DNA of 19,885 nucleotides from DASVXQ01 sp046727955 (GTDB lineage Bacteria; Actinomycetota; CALGFH01): positions 1 to 19,885 of the forward strand of contig JBKPDO010000323.1 in assembly GCA_046727955.1 (NCBI GenBank), written 5' to 3'. The notes beneath the pieces are model-generated. The model was not told the origin of the DNA and made no database searches. It was given only the letters and a program-made list of their open reading frames with translations. Shown in pieces: positions 1 through 6,774 of this stretch. How positions within the stretch are numbered: position 1 is the first letter of the stretch; each line of letters starts with the position of its first letter. The position numbers and the translations under genes are program-made.

Positions 1-1
1 T

Positions 2-148
2 GCGGCCGCCCTCTACAAGGCCAGCCACCCCGGGGCGTCCCCGGCGCAGGTGAGGTCGGCGCTGCGGAGCGCCGCCAATTTCAACTGGAACAACGCCGAC
101 GACCACGACGGCATCAAGGAGCCCCTGCTGAACGTCGACGCTTTCTAA
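2..148 (+). CDS. Subtilisin-like S8 family serine peptidase, C-terminal fragment
   Basis: The frame is open from the window edge to a TAA stop and encodes 48 residues. It begins AALYKASHPGASPAQVRSAL and ends in EPLLNVDAF. This matches the final helix and tail of subtilases of the S8 family, the stretch that follows the catalytic GTSMA(S/T)PH helix: 'AALY..HP.ASPAQV...L', then a short 'NWNNADDHDGIKEPLLNV' tail. The catalytic Asp, His and Ser lie upstream of the window, so activity and secretion cannot be judged. The gene runs head-on into the MerR gene; the two stop codons overlap by 4 nt and there is no room for a terminator between them. The assignment rests on remembered family pattern only. 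Confidence 0.75.
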   Translation, partial: AAALYKASHPGASPAQVRSALRSAANFNWNNADDHDGIKEPLLNVDAF

Positions 149-621
149 GTGTCGCCTCCGGAGTCCGTCGGGTTCAGTCGTGGTCGCTCGCCGTCGGTAC
201 CTCCGGGGCCGGTGATCTCCAGCGCGGGCAGCGGACAACCCAACCCGCAGGAGCAGTTGGTCAGCGAGTCGCAGTCGGCCGCGAGCACCGCCAGGAGCGC
301 CTGGCGCACCTGGGTGAGCTGGTCGATCCTGGCGTCGATCTCGGCTACCTTGGCCTGGGCGCGCCGGTGCAGCTCGCCGGTGCCGCGGCGGTGCTCCGAG
401 AGGTCGAGCAGCTCCTCGATCTCGGCCAGGGTGAACCCCAGCCGCTGCACCGCCTTGATGGTGCGCAGCAGCCTGACCGCATCCTCCGAATACTGCCGCT
501 GCCCGGAGGGCCGGCGAGTCGGGGCGGCCAGCAGACCGCGGCGCTCGTAGTAGCGAAGCGTCTGGACATTCACCCCGGACCGCTCGGCCAGCTCCCCGGT
601 CCGCAACCCTTGGCCGCTCAC
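145..621 (-). CDS. MerR-family transcriptional regulator with a Cys-rich, probably metal-sensing tail
   Basis: A 158-residue DNA-binding regulator. Residues 6-75 form the MerR winged helix (LRTGELAERSGVNVQTLRYYERRGLL, then a GQRQYSEDAVRLL wing and GFTLAEIEELL). Residues 78-115 are the antiparallel dimer helix. The tail carries four cysteines, C117, C123, C125 and C129, in a CDSLTNCSCGLGCPLP pattern, as in metal-responsive MerR proteins. The Cys that opens the dimer helix in mercury MerR (Tn501 Cys82) is absent; the local sequence reads GTGELHRR. A classic Hg(II) sensor is therefore unlikely, and the inducer is unknown. GTG at 621 was chosen because it lies 13 nt after the stop of the upstream gene and just before the HTH; the open frame extends further upstream but is not MerR-like. 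It is second in a two-gene transcript with the small Cys protein and is probably autoregulated from the 1062-1093 promoter. Confidence 0.9.
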   Translation of the reverse strand: MSGQGLRTGELAERSGVNVQTLRYYERRGLLAAPTRRPSGQRQYSEDAVRLLRTIKAVQRLGFTLAEIEELLDLSEHRRGTGELHRRAQAKVAEIDARIDQLTQVRQALLAVLAADCDSLTNCSCGLGCPLPALEITGPGGTDGERPRLNPTDSGGDT

Positions 622-634
622 CGCCGGGCGCCGA

Positions 635-1003
635 TCATCGCGCCACCCCAGGGGCGGACAGCTCCGCGAGGCTGGCCATGCCATCCAGAGCCGGTGCGGC
701 CTCGGCTGGCACCTCGAGGTCGGCCACCAGTCCCCCGTCGCCGGGGGTGATGGTGAAGCTGAGGAAGGCGCAGCATCCCTGCTCGCGGACCAGCAGCTCC
801 CGCACCGCCTCGGGGTCGGTGTCGGCGGCCAGGAGCAGCCGCAGCCGGGCCGGCTCGGGCCGCTCCATCCCGACCAGATGGGCGAACACCCCCTGCCGGA
901 AGTCCTCCAGCCGCCCAGCGAACTCGTTGGGATGCAGGGTGCAGGCGATCGGCCCGTCCGGCGCCGGTGCCGGGCTGTGAATCGGGACGCTCGCTGTGGA
1001 CAT
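635..1003 (-). CDS. Small uncharacterised Cys protein co-transcribed with MerR
   Basis: A 122-residue soluble protein of unknown function. It has C21 near the N-terminus (IACTLHPNEFAGRLEDFRQG) and a vicinal pair C77-C78 in REQGCCAFLSFTITPGDGG, with an LRLLLAADTDPEAVRELL strand-helix between them. I recall similar short proteins with a 'CTL...' start and an 'E..CC.FL.F.L' motif beside metal or redox MerR genes, but I know of no assigned function. Three cysteines next to a Cys-tailed MerR suggest thiol metal binding or buffering; this is inference. The ATG at 1003 is preceded by GGAGG with good spacing. The open frame continues upstream to a TTG at 1093, but that codon lies in the promoter -35 box, so the longer start is wrong. 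It is the first gene of the unit. Confidence 0.75.
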   Translation of the reverse strand: MSTASVPIHSPAPAPDGPIACTLHPNEFAGRLEDFRQGVFAHLVGMERPEPARLRLLLAADTDPEAVRELLVREQGCCAFLSFTITPGDGGLVADLEVPAEAAPALDGMASLAELSAPGVAR

Positions 1004-1061
1004 GGCAACCTCCAATGGGTTCACTGTGCCTGCCGGCCGCCGGGCTCGGGGCCACACCAAG

Positions 1062-1093
1062 ACCCTAACCCTGTACCCAGGTACCGAAGTCAA
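1062..1093 (-). promoter_or_regulatory. MerR-type promoter with long spacer and dyad
   Basis: Reading the minus strand, TTGACT (1093-1088) is followed by 20 nt and then TAGGGT (1067-1062); taking TTAGGG (1068-1063) gives 19 nt. A 19-20 nt spacer between otherwise good -35 and -10 boxes is the hallmark of promoters activated by MerR proteins through DNA untwisting. The spacer contains the dyad GTACC-TG-GGTAC (1084-1073), the expected MerR operator position. It lies about 60 nt before the ATG at 1003 and would drive the small Cys gene and merR. The function is inferred from spacing and symmetry. Confidence 0.7.
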
Positions 1094-1145
1094 GCCCCGA
1101 CTGCGAACTGCTGGAGCGTGGAGACCGGCGGCGCCTCGAGGTCGA

Positions 1146-2303
1146 TCAGTAGGAGCGGGCGAGGCCGAGGGAGTGCTCGGCGACGAAGTTGAGGATCATC
1201 TCGCGGCTGACGGGGGCGGTGCGCAGGACCCTGGCCATGCCCCAGAGGTCGGCCAGCCCGTACTCGGTGGCGAAGCCGTTGCCGCCGTGCGCCTGGATGG
1301 CGGCGTCGAGGGCGTGCAGCGAGGCCTCGGCCGCGGCGTACTTGGCCATATTGGCGGCCTCGCCGGCATCGGGGCGGCCCTGGTCGTGCGCCCACGCGGC
1401 CTTCTGGGTCATCAAGCGCGCCAGCTCGACCTCGATCTTGGCCGTCGCCAGCGGATGGGAGATGCCCTGGTGGGCGCCGATCGGAGCGTCCCAGACGCGG
1501 CGCTGGCCCGCGTAGGCCGCGGCCTTGGCCAAGGCGTACCTGGCGATGCCGTTGGCGCCGGCGGCGCCGATAATGCGCTCAGGGTTGAGGCCGTGGAACA
1601 CCTGGCGCAGGCCGTCGCCGTCGGCGCCGAGCAGGCGCTCCCGCGGGACCGTGACGTCGTCGAAGAACAGCACGAACTGCTTCTCGGGGGCGGCGATCTC
1701 CAGCGGGATCAGGGTGCGCTCCAGGCCCGGGGCGTCGCTGTCGACCATGAACAGCGACAGCAGGCCGCGGCCGCTGCCAGGGTCGGTTCCGGTGCGGGTG
1801 ACCACCAGGACGGCGTCCGCCTCGTCCACGCCGGAGATGAAGTGCTTGGTGCCGCGGATCCTCCAGGCGTCGCCGTCGCGGCTGGCGACCGTGGCCAGGC
1901 GGTGCGAGTTCGACCCGGCATCCGGCTCGGTGATGGCGAAGGCCATCTTGCGCTCGCCGGTCGCCAGCCCCGGGAGCCAGCGTTCGCGCTGCTCAGGCGT
2001 GCCGAAGCGGGCCAGGATCGTGCCGCAGATCGCCGGCGAGACCATCAGCAGCATCAGCGGGCAGCCGTGGGCGGCGAGCTCCTCGGCGACGATCGCCAGC
2101 TCGCTGATGCCCATGCCGCCGCCGCCGTACTGCTCGGGGATGCTGACGCCGATGAAGCCGGCGCTGCCCACCTCTCGCCACAGCTCGGTGGAGTGCCCGC
2201 CGCTCTTCACCTTCGCCTGGAAATACTCGTGGCCATAGTTCGCGGCGATCTTGCCGACCGCCTCCCGGACCATCGCCTGCTCGGGTTTCTCCGCGAAGTC
2301 CAT
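1146..2303 (-). CDS. Acyl-CoA dehydrogenase, helix-G base (isovaleryl-type)
   Basis: A 385-residue FAD flavoprotein that would introduce the alpha-beta double bond into an acyl-CoA and pass electrons to ETF. The N-terminal helical domain includes GFIGVSIPEQYGGGGMG (49-65). The beta domain has the FAD/substrate motif MAFAITEPDAGSN (120-132) and WRIRGTKHFISG (147-158). The C-terminal helices include AIQAHGGNGFATEYGLADL (335-353). The usual catalytic Glu near the C-terminus (the 'YEGT' position of MCAD) is replaced by APVS, whereas E242 in HGLNPERI matches the helix-G base of isovaleryl-CoA dehydrogenase. This points to a branched acyl-CoA substrate. The ATG at 2303 lies 7 nt after the AtuA-like stop, with GAGG upstream. 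It is the last gene of the five-gene operon, and the MerR promoter begins about 50 nt downstream. Confidence 0.92.
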   Translation of the reverse strand: MDFAEKPEQAMVREAVGKIAANYGHEYFQAKVKSGGHSTELWREVGSAGFIGVSIPEQYGGGGMGISELAIVAEELAAHGCPLMLLMVSPAICGTILARFGTPEQRERWLPGLATGERKMAFAITEPDAGSNSHRLATVASRDGDAWRIRGTKHFISGVDEADAVLVVTRTGTDPGSGRGLLSLFMVDSDAPGLERTLIPLEIAAPEKQFVLFFDDVTVPRERLLGADGDGLRQVFHGLNPERIIGAAGANGIARYALAKAAAYAGQRRVWDAPIGAHQGISHPLATAKIEVELARLMTQKAAWAHDQGRPDAGEAANMAKYAAAEASLHALDAAIQAHGGNGFATEYGLADLWGMARVLRTAPVSREMILNFVAEHSLGLARSY

Positions 2304-2310
2304 CTCAGCC

Positions 2311-4086
2311 TCAGCCTCTCTCTCCGCACTCCTCGAAAAGCGCGACCGGCAGGTCCACGATCTTTGCGCGCAGGTACTCGCCCAGGCCCTTTGCCTGCGG
2401 GTCGAAGCGGGTCGAGGAGGACACGCCCTCGCCAAGGAGCCCGACCACCACGAAGTTCAGGGCCAACAGGTTCGGCAGCTCGTAGCGGCGCACCTGCAGG
2501 CCCGCGGCCTCGGGGACGAGCGCCTTGAAGCGGTCGGCGTCCAGGTGGCGGGCGAGCCAGGCGTAGCCTTCCGGGCCACGCGCCCAGACACCCACGTTGG
2601 CGTCGCCGCCCTTGTCGCCGGAGCGCGCCCCGAACGCCGCGCCCAGCGGCACGGACTCGCTCGGCCCATCCGGCGGGACCGGGAAATCTGGCGGGTCCGC
2701 CACCTGGACAGGCCCGGACGGGGCCGCCGCAGGCGCCATCGGCACCACCGGCGCCACCGGCACCGCCGGCACCGCCGGCACCACCCGGCGCTCGAGGTCC
2801 GGGGTGACCACGACCTGCTCCACCGCCTCGGCGGGGACCAGGACCGGCCAGTACACGCCGTAGGGGCTCTCGCCGCTCGGCGGGGTCGTCGGATAGCAGC
2901 CCGGGTAGCTCGACAGCGCCAGCTCCACCACGGCGTTGGAGAACGCCCGGCCGACCTTGGCCGGATCGGCGTCCTTCACGGTCACGCGCAGTTCGGCCAC
3001 GGCCTCGTCCTGCCGCGCAGGGTCGGGCTGGGCGCGGCCGACCAGGTGCACGTCGACCTCCTGGAACCGGTCGCGGCCGCCGAGGCGGGCGAGCAGGGCC
3101 GCCTCGGCGAAGCGCGCCTTCGCCTCGACGTCGAGGCCGGTCAGCACCAGGGTCATGGTGTTGCGGAAGCCGCCGAGCCAGGTGACGGCCACCTTGGCGT
3201 GGGCTGGCGCCGGCTCGCCGCGGACGCCGGACAGGCGCACCCGGTCAGGACCGGCCTGCTCCAGGCGGACCGTGTCGAAGCGGGCCACCACGTCCGGGTT
3301 GAGGTAGCTTGGCGCGCCGATCTCGTAGAGGAGCTGGGCGGTCACCGTCCCGACCGAGACCAGCCCGCCGGTCCCCCGGTGCTTGGTGATCACCGCGCTG
3401 CCGTCGGCCTCGATCTCGGCGACCGGAAAGCCCGGCGGCACCGCCGGGTCGGGAACCTCTTGGAAGAAGGCGTAGTTGCCGCCGGTCGCCTGGGTGCCGC
3501 ACTCGAGCACGTGCCCGGCGACCACCGCGCCGGCGAGGCGGTCCCAGTCGTCCCTGGCCCAGCCGAAGCGCCAGGCCGCCGGGCCGGTCACCAGCGAGGC
3601 GTCCGCCACCCGCCCGCAGACCACCACGTCGGCGCCGGCGGCCAGCGCCTCGGCGATCCCCCAGCCACCGAGGTAGGCGTTGGCGGTGACAGGGGTCACC
3701 CCCTCGGGCAGCGACGGCGCCAGCTCGGGAAGCCGGCACAGCAGATCGTCGCCCTCGACGTGGGCGATGCGCGCGGGCAGGCCGAGGCGGTCGGCCAGGG
3801 CGCGCAGCTCGGCGGCGAGCCCGGCCGGGTTGAGCCCGCCGGCGTTGGCGACCACCTTGACGCCGCGCTCCAGGGCCAGGCCGAGCACGTCCTCCATCTG
3901 CCGCAGGAAGGTGGTGGCGTAGCCGGCCGCGGGGTCCCTGGCGCGCGCTCGCGCCAGCAGCAGCATAGTCAGCTCAGCCAGGTAGTCCCCGGTGAGCACG
4001 TCGATCTCGCCTCCCTCCAGCAGCTCTCGCGGCGCGCTCAGGCGGTCGCCGTAGAACCCGGAGCAGTTGGCCACGCGCAGCGGCAC
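2311..4086 (-). CDS. AtuA-family (acyclic terpene utilization) two-domain protein
   Basis: A 591-residue protein of the AtuA/DUF1446 family. Residues 4-430 are the main domain, with NCSGFYGDR (8-15), LTGDYLAELTM (31-41), NAGGLNPAGL (81-90), GGWGIAEAL (140-148) and VCGRVADASL (156-165). Residues 432-475 are a Val/Pro/Ala linker. Residues 478-580 are the small AtuA-like C-terminal domain with FGARSGDKGGDANVGV (485-500). AtuA is required for acyclic terpene use in Pseudomonas, but its biochemical role is not settled as far as I know. The GTG at 4086 is chosen because it lies 2 nt past the crotonase stop and directly precedes the family's conserved N-terminus (PLRVANCSG). Its position between crotonase and dehydrogenase genes, downstream of a carboxylase pair, matches Atu/Liu-type gene order. 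The linker DNA is a GGCACC-like microrepeat that could vary in length. Confidence 0.9.
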   Translation of the reverse strand: MPLRVANCSGFYGDRLSAPRELLEGGEIDVLTGDYLAELTMLLLARARARDPAAGYATTFLRQMEDVLGLALERGVKVVANAGGLNPAGLAAELRALADRLGLPARIAHVEGDDLLCRLPELAPSLPEGVTPVTANAYLGGWGIAEALAAGADVVVCGRVADASLVTGPAAWRFGWARDDWDRLAGAVVAGHVLECGTQATGGNYAFFQEVPDPAVPPGFPVAEIEADGSAVITKHRGTGGLVSVGTVTAQLLYEIGAPSYLNPDVVARFDTVRLEQAGPDRVRLSGVRGEPAPAHAKVAVTWLGGFRNTMTLVLTGLDVEAKARFAEAALLARLGGRDRFQEVDVHLVGRAQPDPARQDEAVAELRVTVKDADPAKVGRAFSNAVVELALSSYPGCYPTTPPSGESPYGVYWPVLVPAEAVEQVVVTPDLERRVVPAVPAVPVAPVVPMAPAAAPSGPVQVADPPDFPVPPDGPSESVPLGAAFGARSGDKGGDANVGVWARGPEGYAWLARHLDADRFKALVPEAAGLQVRRYELPNLLALNFVVVGLLGEGVSSSTRFDPQAKGLGEYLRAKIVDLPVALFEECGERG

Positions 4087-4088
4087 GG

Positions 4089-4868
4089 TCAGCGCCCCTT
4101 CCAGACCGGCGACCGCTTCTCCAGGAACGCGCGCGGGCCTTCCTGGGCGTCCTGACTGGAGTACACCGGCTCGAAGAGTCGCCAGCCCTCGTCGAGGGCC
4201 TCGCGCAGCGCCCGCCCGGCCGACCGGTACACCATCGCCTTGGCGGCGCGCAGCGACAGCGGGGCGTTGGCGGCGATCGCGGCCGCTAGCGTCGCCGCCT
4301 CCCGGCGCAGCGAGGCGGCCGGGACGACCGCGTTGACCAGCCCGACCTCGAGGGCCCGCCGGGCGCCGATCGGCTGCGCGGTGAGCAGCAGCTCCAGGGC
4401 CACCCGCGGCGGGATCAGCCAGGGCAGCCCCGCGGCCCAGGGCGCGCCGCGGCCCCAGCGCGCCTCGGCGATGGCGAAGGTGGCGTGCTCGGCCGCCAGG
4501 CAGAGGTCGCACATCTGCGCCAGCAGGAAGCCACCGCCGTAGGCGGCGCCGTTGACCGCGGCGATCACCGGCTTGGAGACCTCGATATTGGCGCCGAGGT
4601 GCGGCGCCATGTCCCTGGGCGGGACGCCGAGGCCCAGGGCGGCCATCTCCTTGAGGTCCGCGCCGGCGCAGAAGGCGGCGTCGCCGGTCCCGGTCAGCAC
4701 CAGCACTTTGGCGGCGGGGTCGGCCTCGAAGCCGCGGAACCCCTCCCAGAGGCCCTTGCCGACCGCCCGGTCGATGGCGTTGCGAGCCTCCGGGCGGTTG
4801 ATGACCAGCCAGGCGATGCCCTCGGCGACCCGGTACTCCACCGGGGCCGCCGGGGCGGAGTCAGCCAT
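4089..4868 (-). CDS. Enoyl-CoA hydratase/isomerase (crotonase) family protein lacking one catalytic Glu
   Basis: A 259-residue crotonase-fold protein. The oxyanion-hole segments are AFCAGADLKEM (66-75) and NGAAYGGGFLLAQMCDL (106-122). Aligned to rat mitochondrial enoyl-CoA hydratase, the Glu144 position (GGCELAMMCD) is Leu115 here (GGFLLAQMCD), while Glu164 is kept as E135 in FAIAEARWG. Simple hydratases use both glutamates. A one-Glu enzyme could be an isomerase, a specialised hydratase of the methylglutaconyl/isohexenylglutaconyl-CoA type, or something else in the superfamily. The context (carboxylase, AtuA, dehydrogenase) favours a role just after carboxylation. ATG at 4868 overlaps the biotin carboxylase stop by 8 nt, so the genes are translationally coupled. 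Confidence 0.88.
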   Translation of the reverse strand: MADSAPAAPVEYRVAEGIAWLVINRPEARNAIDRAVGKGLWEGFRGFEADPAAKVLVLTGTGDAAFCAGADLKEMAALGLGVPPRDMAPHLGANIEVSKPVIAAVNGAAYGGGFLLAQMCDLCLAAEHATFAIAEARWGRGAPWAAGLPWLIPPRVALELLLTAQPIGARRALEVGLVNAVVPAASLRREAATLAAAIAANAPLSLRAAKAMVYRSAGRALREALDEGWRLFEPVYSSQDAQEGPRAFLEKRSPVWKGR

Positions 4869-6774
4869 CGCCGTCCTCCTCAGTGACCACCGCGAGCAGC
4901 GTGCCGGCGGCGACCTCCTCGCCCTCGGCGACCAGGATGGCGCCGACCTGGCCGGCGCGCGGGGCGGTGACGTGGTGCTCCATCTTCATGGCCTCGATCA
5001 CCAGCAGCAGCGTGCCGGCCTCCACGCTGTCGCCGGCCCTGGCGGCGACCCGCCGCACCACCCCTGGGAGCGGGGCCGCCAGCGAGCCCGCGGTGGTAGC
5101 CGCCCGGGCGGGCTCGGGGAACCGCGGCAGCTCGCGCAGCGCGCACGCCCCCAGCGGCCCGTCGACGTAGTGGACGTCCCCGACCCGGTGGATCTCGAAG
5201 CGGCGCCGCACTCCCCCGGCCTCCAGCTCTACCAGCTCGGGACCGCACGACCACAGGCGGAGCTCGCGAGGCTCGCCGTCGACCTCCACCTCCAGCCCGT
5301 CCCGATGCAGGCGGTAGCCGACCGATATCCCGGGACCGGCGTTCCCCACCATCTCGAGCTCCGTCCGCTGGAGCTGCGAGGGGTTGTTGCGCCAGCCGGA
5401 GGGCAGGGTCGTGCCGGCGCGCCGCGCCGCCTGCGCGGCCAGGGCGGCAGCGACCGCCTCGAGCCACACCGCCCGCGCGGGGGCCAGCTCACCGGCGTGG
5501 CGCTCCAGGAAGCCGGTGTCGGCCTCGCCGGCCAGGAACGCCGGCTGCCGCAGTACGCTGACCAGGAGGCCCCGGTTGGTCGGCGGGCCGTGCAGCCGGG
5601 CGCTCTCCAAGGCCGAGGCGAGCAGCCGCGCCGCCTCCGCGCGGCTGGGCGCGTGGGCGATCACCTTGGCGAGCAGCGGGTCGTAGTGGGCGTCCACCCT
5701 CGACCCGTCCACCACGCCGGCGTCCACCCGCAGGCCCGGCCGCGGGTCGATGCGGAAGCGGTGCAGCGTGCCAGCGGCCGGCAGGAACCCACGGCGCGGG
5801 TCCTCGGCGTACAGCCGTGCCTCGATGGCGTGGCCGCGCAGGGGCGGCACGGCCTCGGGCACCGGCTCGCCCTCGGCGAGCCGGAGCTGCAGGCGGACCA
5901 GGTCCAGCCCGGTGACGCACTCGGTCACCGGGTGCTCCACCTGCAGCCGCGGGTTCATCTCGAGGAAGCGCAGCTCCCCGTCGGCCAGCAGGAACTCGAC
6001 GGTCGCGATGCCGGTGCAGCCGACCGCCCGGCCGGCCGCCACCGCCAGCTCGCCCAGGCGGCGGCGCAGCGCCGCGTCCACGGCGGGCGAGGGCGCTTCC
6101 TCGATGACCTTCTGGTAGCGCCGCTGGATGGAGCAGTCGCGCTCGAACAGGTGCACCACGCGGCCGCGCGCGTCGCCGGCGATCTGCACCTCGACGTGGC
6201 GCGCTCCCTCCAGGTAGCGCTCCAGGAACACCTGGCCGTCGCCGAAGGCGGCCGCGGCGGCGCGGCCGGCCGCGGCGACCGCCTCGTCCAGCTCGGCCCG
6301 GTCCCTGACCACGCGCATGCCCACCCCACCGCCGCCAAGGACGGCCTTGACCATGACGGGGAACCCCGCCTCCAGCCCGGGCAGCACCGGCACATTGGCC
6401 AGCAGGGCCAGGCGCTTGGCCTCCAGCTTGTTGCCCATCGCGGCGAGCGCCTCCGGGCTCGGCCCGATGAAGGTGAGGTCGCGCTTGCGGCAGCGCTCGG
6501 CGAAGTCGGCGCTCTCGGCCAGAAAGCCGTAGCCGGGATGCACCGCGTCGGCGCCGGTGCGCTCGGCCGCCTCCACGATGGCGTCGGCGCGCAGGTACGA
6601 CTCGGCCGGGGCCGCGCCGCCGAGCGGCACGGCCTCGTCGGCCTCGGCGACGAACGGGGCGTCCCGGTCGGGGTCGGAGAACACCGCCACCGTGGCGATG
6701 CCGAGGTCGCGGCAGGTGCGCAGCACCCTGCGGGCGATCTCGCCGCGGTTGGCGACCAGCAGCTTGGCGATCAC
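4861..6774 (-). CDS. Acyl-CoA carboxylase alpha subunit: biotin carboxylase plus biotin carrier
   Basis: A 637-residue protein that carboxylates its own biotin using ATP and bicarbonate and hands the carboxyl group to the beta subunit. The N-terminal Rossmann part starts KLLVANRGEIARRV. The ATP-grasp has K116 (MGNK), K143 (MVKA), a glycine loop GGGGVGMRVV (147-156), and MNPRLQVEHPVTE (273-285) with the usual catalytic residues. The C-terminal biotinyl domain has EAMKM (594-598), with K597 as the biotin site. Between K116 and K143 there are 16 fewer residues than between K116 and K159 of E. coli AccC; the loop reads PVLPGLEAGFPVMVKA. The length and the long middle region fit MCC/GCC/PCC-type alpha chains. 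GTG at 6774 overlaps the carboxyltransferase stop by 4 nt (GTGA), so translation is coupled. Confidence 0.95.
   Translation of the reverse strand: MIAKLLVANRGEIARRVLRTCRDLGIATVAVFSDPDRDAPFVAEADEAVPLGGAAPAESYLRADAIVEAAERTGADAVHPGYGFLAESADFAERCRKRDLTFIGPSPEALAAMGNKLEAKRLALLANVPVLPGLEAGFPVMVKAVLGGGGVGMRVVRDRAELDEAVAAAGRAAAAAFGDGQVFLERYLEGARHVEVQIAGDARGRVVHLFERDCSIQRRYQKVIEEAPSPAVDAALRRRLGELAVAAGRAVGCTGIATVEFLLADGELRFLEMNPRLQVEHPVTECVTGLDLVRLQLRLAEGEPVPEAVPPLRGHAIEARLYAEDPRRGFLPAAGTLHRFRIDPRPGLRVDAGVVDGSRVDAHYDPLLAKVIAHAPSRAEAARLLASALESARLHGPPTNRGLLVSVLRQPAFLAGEADTGFLERHAGELAPARAVWLEAVAAALAAQAARRAGTTLPSGWRNNPSQLQRTELEMVGNAGPGISVGYRLHRDGLEVEVDGEPRELRLWSCGPELVELEAGGVRRRFEIHRVGDVHYVDGPLGACALRELPRFPEPARAATTAGSLAAPLPGVVRRVAARAGDSVEAGTLLLVIEAMKMEHHVTAPRAGQVGAILVAEGEEVAAGTLLAVVTEEDGDG

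Noticed and set aside
996..4155. Long plus-strand open frames opposite the dehydrogenase and AtuA genes, including a collagen-like Gly-Thr stretch near 2735-2800
   Set aside because: The collagen-like look is the complement of the Val/Pro/Ala linker microrepeat; the minus strand carries conserved enzymes.
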